Virus record (IMG/VR): IMGVR_UViG_3300017989_000179
Span: 1-44,431 of that record
Source of the DNA: a virus
Length of the DNA stretch: 44,431 nt
Reading direction: 5' to 3' (one strand)
The first letter of the stretch is position 1. The number at the start of each line of letters is the position of its first letter. Positions 14,182-23,716 of the stretch are shown in pieces. Made by a program: the position numbers and the translations under genes. A model generated the notes under the pieces. It saw only the letters and a list, made by a program, of their open reading frames with translations. It was not told where the DNA came from and did not search any database.

Positions 14182-17100
14182 CTATCTGTAAGCTCGTTTA
14201 CTAAGTGGTCTGGGCTCTAGGCTTATGCCAAGTACTCGAAAGATCTCACGGGCATTTATATGCTCAAATTTAACTCTTATATGTCTACATCTTTGTTTTT
14301 CTCTAGGAATTAAAGTTCTAACTGGTATCTCATTTCCTTCACCACCCCAGGTGCTTTCTCCCCAGATATTTCCACCCCAAAAACCCACTCCTCTAGCTAA
14401 AAACTCAATTTCCTCAAAATTAAAACTTCTATCTGAGGCATATGCAACCATTCCACTATAGAAATTATTTTGATCAAATATAATAGTTCCTTCTCGAACT
14501 TGTTTTAATAAATCAGAAGCACCAAAATGTTGTGGAACCCATTGAATTGCAGTTAAAATACCTAAAAATGCTTGTATTGGTCCTTCAATAAAAGGAAGAG
14601 AAGAAGATAAAGTTACTTGGTTTGACAAGTCGATTTTAGATAAAATAATAGACTCATATGGAACAATACCATCAGAATCTTGATAATCTTTAAAGTTAGT
14701 ATCACAAGCTACATCATTTAATTCAGACATTAAAACATTAAATTCACTCTGTAATGTAGCAAAATCCGTAGAATAAGTGGCTGGAGTTACAGTTCCACTC
14801 GAATCATCTGCCACTAATTTAATATTTAAACTATCCATTTTATTAGTTAAATTATCTCCAGATATCGCTTCAAGAGTTGCAAAGTAATCTGTATCATCTA
14901 ATCCAGAATCTAAATCTAATCGCCTTAGTAGTCTATTTAATTGAGAAATAGTTAAATATTGATTTTGAACAAGAACATCTCCTTTTTGAACATCAGTCGT
15001 GTTATTTAAATTTAACACATCATCATTAACACCAGATGCTGAAATTGTTAAAGTAAAATCTCGATCTGAATAATCTGTTCTATTGTCATTTTTTCTTTCT
15101 TGATCTAATACATTTCTGTCACCAGGACCAACATATAGAATATCATTTCCTGGATTCACAATACCACAAGTTGCAGATACCGTCCATCGAGTCCAAGTTC
15201 TTGTAAATGTATTATATCTATATGCTTGAGTTGCTAATGTGTCTGTTGATTCTGTTGGCATCCAAAGAATATAAGCACGATCTGATTCATATGAAACACC
15301 AAATGTACTTAATTCAAATTCAAATCTTGAATTTACAATTTCTAGAATTTTATTTTCAATTGGTCGAGAAATAATACTTACTCCACCTTCAGTTATTGTA
15401 ACAACCCCTTGGGTAGTAAGAGCATATATTTTATTATTTAAAACAACAGCAGAATCAGGTGCTACCAACTCTGTTGAACCATCTAATAATCTAGAACCAA
15501 AATTTGGAGCAGTTGTCCCTGTTACAATATACACACCATCTTCTTTTAACACAAATAAATTATCCCTAAGAGCTAAAATTCTTTGAATAGATTTATCTTT
15601 AGGACCAATATCAATAAAATTTACCAGAGGAACTGCTTCTGGTTGATTAACTTTAGAATAAAAAAGTCTATTTGAAGATTCTTCATTATCTGAAAAAACG
15701 GTTGTCTTATACCAAATTCCAGTAGTTCCAGCTACTGTAACATCAATTGGTATAGTAAATGTATTTATTCCCGTTACGGTAACTTCATATTCACCTTGAA
15801 TAGCTGGGGTACTATCTGTATTGTAAATATAAACAGTTTCACCCGAAATCAAACCGTGACCAGCTGAAGTTATTTCTGTAGGGTTAGTTGCAGAAATGGC
15901 AGTAATAGTTTCTGTAGTTGCCAATTCAGGATTCCATTGTGCAACAATAGCTGTATCACTTGTTGCTATAAAAAACGGATCATCTTCTAATGATCTTGAT
16001 TCAAATAAAATAATACCAGGAAGATCATTAACTCCAGATAAATAAAAAGCATTTACTGGAGAATTAGCATCTTGATTTATTACCTTTACTAAACTTCGAG
16101 CTGATTCATCAATTGCCAAACCAGCAGAAGCTTCGCTTGATAAAAGAACCTCATTACTAGCTGCATCTTCTCCATCGCCTTGTGTTGTAACAACAACTGC
16201 CCAAACTCCTCCAAGTGAAGAACCAATTGATAAATCAGTTGTATTACCATTTTTTGAATTAGTTACGGTCACAACAGCACCAGAGTCGCTAGCTGAAAAA
16301 TCATCCAAAAGATCAAGAATAGTTGCAGTTTTACTTGCCACATCTGAATCAGTATCTCCTGATTCAATTTCAACTCTAATTCCAATTCTATTGGCTACAC
16401 TTGGATCACTAGTCGCTCCTTTGTCAAACCACACATAATACTTTCTTTCATCTCTAGCTGAATTTAAAAGTATATAGCCAGTATCTGTTGTGTTTGCAAA
16501 AGAATCACAGGTTATGTCACTAACTTGCGCTTCTCCAATAAAAGTATATTCTGAAACTAATGAAGAATTTCCAATAATAATATCAGAAACATTTGATGTA
16601 AAAGCTGTTACAGATAATAAATTAATTGTAGCTCTATGTGTTGTTTTTGTATTAGAATAAAATACTGAATTGCGAAATAATTCAATATCTTGTGCAATAG
16701 GAGGGCGCTCATTCGCCTGAAGAATACCCTCTCCTGTATTAGGATTTGTATATAAAAAAGCACCTGAAGCTCTAAAAGATTCTGTTGTAATATCAGTAAA
16801 TGAAATTTCACCAGCTAATATTTCGGCATCAGTAATATTAGCTTCAAATGCCAAATTCATTTCATCGCCAGGATCTAGATCTTCTAGATTTGTTCCTGTT
16901 GTTGCTGTAATTGGAGCTGTTCGATATAATTGATAAAAATAATCAGTTGAATCAACATCAGATGGAACGATAGCAGTAATAGTTGCATTTGCAGAAGAAC
17001 CTTGAGATACCGAGCCTTGTTCTAAAACCGTTGTAGTTACTGCAGTTAAATTAGTACTCGAAGCTGCATCAGTTAAATCCGTTCCTGCTTCTAAACTTGT

Positions 17101-17991
17101 AATTGTAACAGTTGAGCCTATAACTTCTGAACTAAATTCACTAGATAATTGGCTAGAAATAGCACTTGCAGCAGCAACAGCAATATCACTTGAACTTGAT
17201 AAACCATCAATATCGGCTTCAATTCTCGTTCTTCCAACAGTTTCTGGAGCTTGTGGTGCATCTGGATTTGCTGATGTACTAAACCAAAGAAAATATTCTG
17301 AATTTACAGAACTAAATGTTACAAATCTATCAGCAACTGTTCCATCATAATCTGTTGCTAAATTGGATGTAAAAACTAGTTCAAATTGTTCTGCTGTATT
17401 TATATCACTACTTGTATTTGTTAAAATAGTTCTTGAACTTGGAGATCCTAAAATTAAATTATTGTTATTATCTCTGATTCCCCAAACTAGTCGATATGCA
17501 CATTTACTTTGAGGTGCTAAAAAACCACCACTAGTAAAAAGAAGTTCTGCACTAACATCTAAAGCTTTTACACCTCCAGCATCTGTGATACTTGATGTTG
17601 TAATTTGAGATGCATTTCGAGCTGATATTTTTTTAATGCCATCATTTGTTGTGAAAAAAAAGTTTCCATTAGCTTCTTGAGATTTAATTCTAAGTCCATC
17701 AAGAAGTTCTTCATATGTTCCCGAGAATGTATTAAAAGATCCACTACCAGAACTATCAAATTGCATAATATCATTATAATGTCTTAAAATTCGATCTTTA
17801 TAAACCATTAATTGATTTAATCGATCGTCTGTTGTTCCAAATGTATTACCAAATTCACCAAGACCTCGACGACTTTCAATAGTGTCTGGTGCGTCAATTA
17901 CAACATTATCTGCTATGTCTAAAGCGCCTTCTTTTTCATTTATCTCATTATTAAATGTATAAAGACCGGCAGCTTTTTTTAATACAGGCAC
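14182..17991 (-). CDS. large tail-tube / stabilization-type protein (T7 gp12-like in layout), 1269 aa
   Basis: The N-terminus (GALDIADNVVIDAPDTIESR, RGLGEF) is the pattern that opens podovirus tail-tube B and stabilization proteins. Around residues 740-960 it has beta-propeller-like strands: NRLFYSKVNQPEAVPLVNF, ILALRDNLFVLKEDGVYIVT, KIYALTTQGVVTI, RAYILWMPTES and AYRYNTFTRTWTRW. The C-terminus (RHIRVKFEHINAREIFRVLG, then SKRAYR) is also typical. Extra domains around residues 215-330 and 475-600 share a YxLWF / YYVWF pattern with the 322-aa protein at 24.6-25.5 kb and make this protein longer than the T7 counterpart. It overlaps the 327-aa gene by one base, a usual A/B tail pair. Likely part of the tail nozzle. 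Confidence 0.72.
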   Translation of the reverse strand: MPVLKKAAGLYTFNNEINEKEGALDIADNVVIDAPDTIESRRGLGEFGNTFGTTDDRLNQLMVYKDRILRHYNDIMQFDSSGSGSFNTFSGTYEELLDGLRIKSQEANGNFFFTTNDGIKKISARNASQITTSSITDAGGVKALDVSAELLFTSGGFLAPQSKCAYRLVWGIRDNNNNLILGSPSSRTILTNTSSDINTAEQFELVFTSNLATDYDGTVADRFVTFSSVNSEYFLWFSTSANPDAPQAPETVGRTRIEADIDGLSSSSDIAVAAASAISSQLSSEFSSEVIGSTVTITSLEAGTDLTDAASSTNLTAVTTTVLEQGSVSQGSSANATITAIVPSDVDSTDYFYQLYRTAPITATTGTNLEDLDPGDEMNLAFEANITDAEILAGEISFTDITTESFRASGAFLYTNPNTGEGILQANERPPIAQDIELFRNSVFYSNTKTTHRATINLLSVTAFTSNVSDIIIGNSSLVSEYTFIGEAQVSDITCDSFANTTDTGYILLNSARDERKYYVWFDKGATSDPSVANRIGIRVEIESGDTDSDVASKTATILDLLDDFSASDSGAVVTVTNSKNGNTTDLSIGSSLGGVWAVVVTTQGDGEDAASNEVLLSSEASAGLAIDESARSLVKVINQDANSPVNAFYLSGVNDLPGIILFESRSLEDDPFFIATSDTAIVAQWNPELATTETITAISATNPTEITSAGHGLISGETVYIYNTDSTPAIQGEYEVTVTGINTFTIPIDVTVAGTTGIWYKTTVFSDNEESSNRLFYSKVNQPEAVPLVNFIDIGPKDKSIQRILALRDNLFVLKEDGVYIVTGTTAPNFGSRLLDGSTELVAPDSAVVLNNKIYALTTQGVVTITEGGVSIISRPIENKILEIVNSRFEFELSTFGVSYESDRAYILWMPTESTDTLATQAYRYNTFTRTWTRWTVSATCGIVNPGNDILYVGPGDRNVLDQERKNDNRTDYSDRDFTLTISASGVNDDVLNLNNTTDVQKGDVLVQNQYLTISQLNRLLRRLDLDSGLDDTDYFATLEAISGDNLTNKMDSLNIKLVADDSSGTVTPATYSTDFATLQSEFNVLMSELNDVACDTNFKDYQDSDGIVPYESIILSKIDLSNQVTLSSSLPFIEGPIQAFLGILTAIQWVPQHFGASDLLKQVREGTIIFDQNNFYSGMVAYASDRSFNFEEIEFLARGVGFWGGNIWGESTWGGEGNEIPVRTLIPREKQRCRHIRVKFEHINAREIFRVLGISLEPRPLSKRAYR

Positions 17992-18974
17992 TAGGATCTC
18001 CTTCGACCAATTACATTACTTGAAATAACAGCCTCTCTTAAAGTTCCATGTCTATTATTAATCTTTTCTGGAGCACCCTCAACTCGATTATCAATAATAT
18101 CATTTGTTGCTCTTTCCATCATTTCTAGACGCCTCTGAGCCGCAGCAAGACCTTCTTGATCTCCCAATGCTTCTAGTGCCGCCACTGCAACTCTCTGAGC
18201 TAAAACTGCGTGTAATTCTACAGGTAATTGTGGTACAAATGTTTCTTGGGCAACATTTAAATAATCACCTACTATTAAATTTTGAGGAATATCACTAGGA
18301 CTAAAAGTAACTGTTCTTGTATTTGAATCAACAGTGGTTGGCGTTTTATCAAAATCTAAAATAATATTGGGACTTTGATGTTTTACAAAATCCATATCAG
18401 GAGATGAAGCAAATGCATTAGGAAAAGTCTCTAAAGTGATTACTCCAGTTGTTCGATCTATATTTTGAATTAATCCCACTCTATCTTCCAAAACAAAAGC
18501 ATTAGGTCTAAGATAAAAATGCATTCTTAAAACAGCATTAGTTATGGGCATTTCTCCAAGTAGTACAATTTTATTATTTTCAACATAAAATGCTTGTGTA
18601 TATCTAGTTGTTGCATAATTATTATAATCTGGCAAATCATCAACAGATATTCGACTCATTTCATAAACTTGTTCTGTTGTTGCTTGTCCAGTTAAACCAC
18701 TAACATTTGTAACATAACTTAATTCTCTAAGTTTATTTCCCAATGCTCTATATGGAATTTCATATTTTTGTTTATCTTCATCTAATTCGAAATCTAAAGA
18801 AACAAGGAGATATTCTTCATGTGTTCTAAGTAAATGAGGGATGCCAAAATATTGAATTTCTTCATTGAGCATTTCTAAGAAGTCTTCATCTGTAAATGTG
18901 TTTTGATCACTAGGAATCATTGCTCTACGTTTTATACTTCTTAATAACTCAGTAGAGGTTAGAACGCTACTCAT
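17991..18974 (-). CDS. tail-tube A / head-tail adaptor-type protein, 327 aa
   Basis: The N-terminus (STELLRSIKRRAMIPSDQNTF, then FLEMLNEEIQYF) and the C-terminal helix (LHAVLAQRVAVAALEALGD, AAAQRRLEMMERATNDI) fit the helical scaffold of podovirus adaptor/tail tube A proteins. A beta-rich insert with DIPQNLIVGDYLNV lies between. It forms an overlapping pair with the large tail-tube gene, the standard gp11-gp12 order. Function is by layout and context, as no single diagnostic motif exists. Confidence 0.62.
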   Translation of the reverse strand: MSSVLTSTELLRSIKRRAMIPSDQNTFTDEDFLEMLNEEIQYFGIPHLLRTHEEYLLVSLDFELDEDKQKYEIPYRALGNKLRELSYVTNVSGLTGQATTEQVYEMSRISVDDLPDYNNYATTRYTQAFYVENNKIVLLGEMPITNAVLRMHFYLRPNAFVLEDRVGLIQNIDRTTGVITLETFPNAFASSPDMDFVKHQSPNIILDFDKTPTTVDSNTRTVTFSPSDIPQNLIVGDYLNVAQETFVPQLPVELHAVLAQRVAVAALEALGDQEGLAAAQRRLEMMERATNDIIDNRVEGAPEKINNRHGTLREAVISSNVIGRRRS

Positions 18975-18989
18975 TCGTGGCTCCTATTT

Positions 18990-19436
18990 TTAGTATTTTT
19001 TTCTTTTTTTCATCAATTCTTTTATACGATCAGCTTTACTAGATTTTTTACAACCACCATCTTTATATTGATCTTTCATAAGTTTAGGAAATTCTTTTCT
19101 GTGATCTAAATATTTAGGTTTTTTCTTAGTAATAAAAGGATCTTCTTTATATCCTCTATATTCGCCTTCTCCTTTTCCAAAAGAATCAGGGACTTCTGTT
19201 GTTCTTTCTTTTACACCACCACCTGCATATTCTTCACCCTCAAGCATTTCTTTTCTTTTTTCAAGAATTTGTTGTGCTTTAGAAAGTCCTTCTTCTAGAC
19301 CTTCTTCAGAATCTGAAGCAACTGTAACTTTTTGTAAACCATCTTTCATTGGTCCATACATATCTTCTTTCATAGCCGATTTTAGCTCTTTTAGCATCTT
19401 TTTTCTAACATCTTTTTTCATTTTATCGTAAGACAT
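18990..19436 (-). CDS. Lys/Glu-rich small protein, 148 aa
   Basis: A charged, largely helical protein: MKKDVRKKMLKELKSAMKED at the start, a Gly-rich linker (YAGGGVKERTTEV), then a basic tail (KSSKADRIKELMKKRKKY) with a single GGCKK cysteine. First gene after the promoter at 19465-19484, leading the tail-tube genes. A basic, disordered protein of this type may bind DNA or act in assembly; the family was not recognised. Confidence 0.6.
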   Translation of the reverse strand: MSYDKMKKDVRKKMLKELKSAMKEDMYGPMKDGLQKVTVASDSEEGLEEGLSKAQQILEKRKEMLEGEEYAGGGVKERTTEVPDSFGKGEGEYRGYKEDPFITKKKPKYLDHRKEFPKLMKDQYKDGGCKKSSKADRIKELMKKRKKY

Positions 19437-19464
19437 TTTTTTCTCCTTGTTTTACATTATGTCT

Positions 19465-19484
19465 CATAATTAGTTGTTAATATT
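19465..19484 (-). promoter_or_regulatory. putative phage late promoter, copy 2
   Basis: Leftward ATTAACAACTAATTATGAGA, overlapping the stop codon of the 97-aa gene and about 30 nt before the 148-aa gene start. The core AACAACTA matches the other five leftward copies. Confidence 0.6.
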
Positions 19485-19776
19485 AGCATTTCCAGGCTTT
19501 TCTAGACCAGTAATTAGCTGATAATTTGTCCTTTAATTTGCCAATTCCTTTAGATCTGGCACAATAACTTTTGCGTCTTTTAGGGTTATGAGTTCCATCG
19601 GGCATTTTATGTCCAAATCGAACGATCTTTTCTTTACCATCTTGACAAGCCTTTACAACGTGAGTTTTTTCACCAGATGGTGATCTTTTTGGCTTATTAC
19701 AAGACATATTCTTTTTACTAATTCCACCTTTGGCAAACTTTTTTAAAATTTTCTTTTTTACTTTTAATTTATCCAT
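19483..19776 (-). CDS. conserved small phage protein with SANYWSRKAWKC tail
   Basis: A basic 97-aa protein. The centre reads SPSGEKTHVVKACQDGKEK and VRFGHKMPDG, then RRKSYCARSKGIGK, and it ends SANYWSRKAWKC. This Cys-containing pattern (FGH, KSYCAR, YWSRKxWxC) recurs in many phages and plasmids and I recognise it as a conserved family (DUF5872-like), of unknown function. Cysteines and His could bind zinc. It overlaps the NlpC/P60-type gene by 8 bp. Confidence 0.75.
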   Translation of the reverse strand: MDKLKVKKKILKKFAKGGISKKNMSCNKPKRSPSGEKTHVVKACQDGKEKIVRFGHKMPDGTHNPKRRKSYCARSKGIGKLKDKLSANYWSRKAWKC

Positions 19777-20263
19777 AATACTTCTCTAAAATATATTCAA
19801 TATGATCGGGTCTAACAAGATCTGGATCATATTCTAGTTCTGGATGTAACTTCTTGAAAATATGTAAATATAATAATTCCGAACAGTTACGACCTTCTTT
19901 CCAAGGATTTTTCATTTTTATATTAAAAAAACTCATTATATTAACGATAACAATTCCTAAATTTTGCATAAAGGCATATTTTTTACCAGCTTCTTTAAAA
20001 CATTCTTTTCTTATTTCCATTTCTAATTTTTCAGGAATAGAAATAGTATAACTTTTTATTATTTTATGTTTTTGATTAAAAACAGTATGATATTCATAAT
20101 TTACTTTTCCTTCACTAGCTTGATAGTAAGCATCTCCCCAATCACGTACTGATACTTTTCTAGCAACATGACTATATGGTTTATTAGTCCATAGTCTAAC
20201 TAACCAAGATATAATTGGAAATTTCTTTTTAGATTTTGTAAAAACAATTTGTATTTGTTTTAT
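19769..20263 (-). CDS. permuted NlpC/P60 (papain-like) enzyme, probable ATA start
   Basis: A 164-aa protein: MKQIQIVFTKSKKKFP, then WTNKPYSHVARKV with the conserved His (H32), and near the C-terminus GRNCSELLYLH with the conserved Cys (C127). His before Cys marks the circularly permuted NlpC/P60 (YiiX/LRAT-like) superfamily, which includes peptidoglycan amidases and peptidases, so cell-wall opening or lysis is plausible. The first ATG would be residue 82 and would remove the His half. Reading back, the frame is open to a TAA at 20269-20267. ATA at 20263 overlaps the upstream stop (ATAA) with GAGG seven bases upstream, exactly as an ATG would be placed. Confidence 0.72.
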   Translation of the reverse strand: MKQIQIVFTKSKKKFPIISWLVRLWTNKPYSHVARKVSVRDWGDAYYQASEGKVNYEYHTVFNQKHKIIKSYTISIPEKLEMEIRKECFKEAGKKYAFMQNLGIVIVNIMSFFNIKMKNPWKEGRNCSELLYLHIFKKLHPELEYDPDLVRPDHIEYILEKYYG

Positions 20264-20901
20264 GATTTATCCTCGTGTAAATTTAAATTAATTCCTATCA
20301 GTGTATCTGTATTTGAATTATTTGTATACTCAACAACAACCTGCATGTTTAAAAATAAATCAGCATCATACGGAAGTTCCTTTTGAGTGCCTTCTTGTTT
20401 TATATTCCAATTAAAACCAAATTGATTTAATAAATAATTAGGAATGGTGGTATAAGTTCCAGTAGTTGTATCAAGAATTTTAAAATTACAGGTATCACCA
20501 TTGTTTCCATATAAAACTTCAATTCCATTAATTTTACATTTTGTATAGGGTATGATATATATTATATCTTCAGTGCTATTAGCAGTTATTGTTTGTTGAA
20601 TACCCTGACCTCTAAAAAATAAATCTTGTTTATCAGCAAAAGGAGAAGCTTTTACCTTTTGTATTTCTTCCATTAGATGTTCAGTGGATTTATCTGAAAA
20701 ATCTAATGAGTATAGTGCTTGACAAATTTCATCTAAATTTTCTGTTTTAAAAGAATCTGTTATAGAATCATAATATTGTATTGATACATCTTTTTTATAA
20801 CCGTCAACATAAAACTTTAAATTATCTTCATAAAAAAAAGGTTTTCCAATTCTTGTTTCAATATCTGATCTAGTTGTTGAATCAACTTCATATCTATACA
20901 T
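20260..20901 (-). CDS. tail/fibre-associated protein, 213 aa
   Basis: Beta-rich with acidic surface; the middle has a helix (STEHLMEEIQKVKASPFAD) followed by IIYIIPYTKCKINGIEVLYG and strands ending MQVVVEYTNNSNTDTLIGIN. Both neighbours overlap it by a few bases, so it belongs to the adhesin gene run. No family recognised; likely a virion surface protein. Confidence 0.58.
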   Translation of the reverse strand: MYRYEVDSTTRSDIETRIGKPFFYEDNLKFYVDGYKKDVSIQYYDSITDSFKTENLDEICQALYSLDFSDKSTEHLMEEIQKVKASPFADKQDLFFRGQGIQQTITANSTEDIIYIIPYTKCKINGIEVLYGNNGDTCNFKILDTTTGTYTTIPNYLLNQFGFNWNIKQEGTQKELPYDADLFLNMQVVVEYTNNSNTDTLIGINLNLHEDKS

Positions 20902-21400
20902 TTACCAACCTCTCTAGTAATAATTGACTAGTACCAGCTGTATCCATTGTAATAGTTCCAGCTCCAGCCTCTCTTAGTGTTTCAACTGTAATAACATCAC
21001 CCGTTGTCATACTAACCCAAGTTGTTATGGTTATACTAGACTCATTATGTCCTGTTGCATTTCTTATATATCCTGATGCCCCAATAGGACCAAAAGCCAC
21101 ACCATTTAAGCGAAATCTAACAAGTAAATTTGCTCTATTAAATGCAGCTGTAATATGTAAATTAACTGTGCATTTTACAAAAGAATCTGAACCTGTTAAC
21201 TCTATTCCATTACCATTAATTGCCCATCCAGTTCCATTTGTAAGAATGGCTCCATCAATTGGAACTTCAGTTGGGGTTAAGTTATTTAAATTTGTTGAAA
21301 TATCTGTATTTACCCGTTGAGCAAATGCCCAAACAGAGTCTGAACCAGTAGAGGATGTTGAATTTTTTGTTGCTATTGTCCATGGAGTGGAAGAACTCAT
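20894..21400 (-). CDS. C1q/TNF-like fibre tip protein, 168 aa
   Basis: A compact beta protein (VPIDGAILTNGTGWAINGNG, FVKCTVNLHITAAFNRANLL, VRFRLNGVAFGPIGASGYIR, VSMTTGDVITVETLREAGAG). The alternating strands with TxGDxIxV near the end are usual for jelly-roll (C1q/TNF-like) tips on phage fibres. A related stretch occurs in the 940-aa fibre (RFTANVDCVVDVTIHTKM ... IKAGDYINILATGSG). It overlaps both neighbours. The role in receptor contact is inferred. Confidence 0.55.
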   Translation of the reverse strand: MSSSTPWTIATKNSTSSTGSDSVWAFAQRVNTDISTNLNNLTPTEVPIDGAILTNGTGWAINGNGIELTGSDSFVKCTVNLHITAAFNRANLLVRFRLNGVAFGPIGASGYIRNATGHNESSITITTWVSMTTGDVITVETLREAGAGTITMDTAGTSQLLLERLVNV

Positions 21401-22656
21401 GTTTCTCTCCTTTGAAAAGCAGCAGCAACAAGTGTGTGCCGATTTGATCCAATTAATGTAAAATTTACATTTTCAGGAGTAGCATCTGAAGATATAAGTT
21501 TATCATCTACAACCCCATCCGCTGAAGATATAGTTAAATTTAATTTTCGAGTCCATCCAGTTCCATTATTATTAAAAGTAACTCCACTATTTCCAGAACC
21601 TCCAACTGCTATTGCATATCCACCACTAATAGTGTTTACATCAGCATCCATAATATCCGGTGATCCTCTACCTGAGTCTGTATTAATAGCATTAAATGGT
21701 GTTGTTTGATCCACATATTCGAGAATTGCCCCAAATTCTTGAAAATCTATTGGAGTTCCCGAAGACCAAGTAACAGTTAAAGTGTTATTTATCATTAAAT
21801 CAATTTGCGAATCAGTCCAATAGTAAATTGATGTTGCTTGTTGGAATCCTGATATAATACTTTGTTCAACTACCAGTGTTCCAGATTCTCCACCAATTGA
21901 CATATCACTTACTAGTGTTCCTGTATTATCTTCCCAGACAACTCCAGCTAATAAAATTCTATCAGTTCCTGCTGTTAAAGTTGGCATAGAACCTTGAATC
22001 CAATCTTCTAAAATAGATATATCTTGTGGAATAAAAAAATCTCTAGTGTATATTGGTTCCATTCGGATAATAAGGTTATCCACATCTGAAACAAAGATTA
22101 AATATTGAACATTTACATTATTACCACTAAGAGTGGCATAATTAACTAATTCACCTGCTACTGTAGAACTTAAAACATACCAATTTCCAACTACTAAACC
22201 ATGTGCCGGACTAGCAATACTACCACCTTCTTGAATAACAAAATTATTTGAATCAATGATTTCAACAATCATTGCATCAGCTCCCGTGTTTATTGAATCT
22301 GAAATAGCTAATTGATATTCAGAAGCAACATTATTATAATAAACAGGAAGAACTCCAATACTTGGCAAAGTAAAACCATGAGACGGTTGATTAATTACAA
22401 ATCTATCTTTATAATCTCGAAATGTAAATATTGATACTTGTTCTATTCCTTCTTGTGGTTTTAAATCAACAAATCCATCATTTATAACTATATCTCCACT
22501 ATTAATCAATGTTGTCAATTCTGAAATTGATTCTTCATTTGCAGCTTCAATATAATCTTCTGTATTTAATTCAAACTGACCCGAAGCTGGTATAGTTATT
22601 CCCAATATTTCTAAGGAAATATCACTTAGTGTTGTATTTTTTAAAATTTTAACCAT
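21397..22656 (-). CDS. fibre/adhesin-like protein, 419 aa
   Basis: The N-terminal 80 residues (LKNTTLSDISLEILGITIPA, EEIS-like helix, GDIVINDGFVDL) resemble the attachment segment of small phage fibres. Several beta modules follow, with NFVIQEGGSIASPAHGLVVG and an immunoglobulin-like C-terminal half (ILLAGVVWEDNTGTLVSDMS, VAVGGS, HTLVAAAFQRRE). ATGA-type overlap on both sides. Probably part of the baseplate/fibre complex. Confidence 0.55.
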   Translation of the reverse strand: MVKILKNTTLSDISLEILGITIPASGQFELNTEDYIEAANEESISELTTLINSGDIVINDGFVDLKPQEGIEQVSIFTFRDYKDRFVINQPSHGFTLPSIGVLPVYYNNVASEYQLAISDSINTGADAMIVEIIDSNNFVIQEGGSIASPAHGLVVGNWYVLSSTVAGELVNYATLSGNNVNVQYLIFVSDVDNLIIRMEPIYTRDFFIPQDISILEDWIQGSMPTLTAGTDRILLAGVVWEDNTGTLVSDMSIGGESGTLVVEQSIISGFQQATSIYYWTDSQIDLMINNTLTVTWSSGTPIDFQEFGAILEYVDQTTPFNAINTDSGRGSPDIMDADVNTISGGYAIAVGGSGNSGVTFNNNGTGWTRKLNLTISSADGVVDDKLISSDATPENVNFTLIGSNRHTLVAAAFQRRET

Positions 22657-23141
22657 TAAGTGTCTCCTTTTAAAATTAAATCAACACCTAAATCTCTTAC
22701 ATTTCCACTAAAAGTTGTTCCTAATCTAACTGCTAGTTGTCTACCTTGAGTAACACTAACATTTAAAGAAAATGTTCCACCTCGCGCTGCTACAATACTT
22801 ACAGTTGTCAATAATGTTAAATTTACTTGATTTCCCTCATGTTCATAAACTTCAATATCATATGTTTCTATATTTCTATTAGAACAAGATAATTCAACAA
22901 TAACTGGATTACTAATTGAAACTGTTACACCAGCTCGATTAGAATTTACATTTCCCGGTCGTCTTAACCATGTATTTTGAGATAAATTACCAGAACGACC
23001 AAAGCTAAAACCAGGAGATGCTGAAGCTCCTATTTCTTCAATTGCTCCTTGAACGTTATCAGAAGTAAATCCATTTGTATCATTATCAAATGGAGTGCTT
23101 TCCGCAACTTGATTATAATTATCTCTACCTGTTCCTGACAT
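22656..23141 (-). CDS. fibre-associated protein with YDNxTSG-type repeat, 161 aa
   Basis: Residues about 17-40 read FDNDTNGFTSDNVQGAIEEI, a single copy of the repeat found four times in the 940-aa fibre and once in the 650-aa fibre. The rest is a beta domain (VTVSISNPVIVELSCSNRNI, YDIEVYEHEGNQVNLTLLTT). The shared repeat suggests all three assemble in the same fibre system by trimerisation. Confidence 0.58.
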   Translation of the reverse strand: MSGTGRDNYNQVAESTPFDNDTNGFTSDNVQGAIEEIGASASPGFSFGRSGNLSQNTWLRRPGNVNSNRAGVTVSISNPVIVELSCSNRNIETYDIEVYEHEGNQVNLTLLTTVSIVAARGGTFSLNVSVTQGRQLAVRLGTTFSGNVRDLGVDLILKGDT

Positions 23142-23449
23142 TAGGCTCTCTCAGCTATTTTTATATCCACTGTTCCTGTTACAGCTAAAACAAAAATTTG
23201 TTGTTGATTGGTTGCTTCATAACTAACTAATTGATTTCTAAAATTTAAAAATCCATTAGCCGAAACTGTTCCTGCAGAAGGAGTTGAGGTTCCATCTCCA
23301 AAATAAACATAATAACGACCATCTCCTTGTAATGTAATTACTTTTCGATCTTCTAGTGCACTAGCTCCAACTTTTACTTCAATTGGAGTAACTGTTCCCA
23401 CTGAACTTAAAGTACCTTGTGAGGATGGACCATCAAGAGGCTGTAACAT
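23141..23449 (-). CDS. small virion beta protein, 102 aa
   Basis: Reads VKVGASALEDRKVITLQGDG, RYYVYFGDG, then LVSYEATNQQQIFVLAVTG. The block LxDRKxxxxxxxxxRxYV matches the C-terminus of the 278-aa protein at 23.7-24.6 kb (SPLADRKYLYIYNNDNRRMY), so the two are paralogous domains. Domains of this kind are frequent in phage surface proteins. One-base overlap with both neighbours. Confidence 0.6.
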   Translation of the reverse strand: MLQPLDGPSSQGTLSSVGTVTPIEVKVGASALEDRKVITLQGDGRYYVYFGDGTSTPSAGTVSANGFLNFRNQLVSYEATNQQQIFVLAVTGTVDIKIAERA

Positions 23450-23661
23450 TATTCTTTTCCTTCTTCTGATTCAACAACTTTTACAACTTCTAAAATATTT
23501 GCATTAATTTTTGGTAAAATAGTTTGTTGCATATGAGCTAAGGCTTTAAAATATTTAATTAATTCTGAAGTTTCTAATTTAAATTTTGCATGTTTAGCAA
23601 CTAAATTTAAGAATTCTACAACTTTTTCTTTATCTTCTTCTGTAAATTTCATCTTATCCAT
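23449..23661 (-). CDS. small helical protein, 70 aa
   Basis: A single helical bundle candidate: MKFTEEDKEKVVEFLNLVAK, HAKFKLETSELIKYFKALAH, MQQTILPKINANILEVVKVV. No membrane segment. Follows the terminator at 23686-23707 by about 25 nt with a good AAGGAG site; it is the first gene of the following overlapping run. Chaperone-like or assembly role possible; not recognised. Confidence 0.58.
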   Translation of the reverse strand: MDKMKFTEEDKEKVVEFLNLVAKHAKFKLETSELIKYFKALAHMQQTILPKINANILEVVKVVESEEGKE

Positions 23662-23685
23662 GACTAATCTCCTTTTTAAATATAA

Positions 23686-23707
23686 AGAGGGAGAGAAATC
23701 TCCCTCT
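23686..23707 (-). terminator. intrinsic terminator after the 278-aa protein gene
   Basis: A perfect 9-bp stem (AGAGGGAGA with TCTCCCTCT) around a 4-base loop (TTTC on the leftward strand), followed leftward by TTATATTTAAAAA. It lies 10 bp past the 278-aa gene. The U tract is interrupted, so it may be leaky. Confidence 0.68.
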
Positions 23708-23716
23708 AAATTAAAA

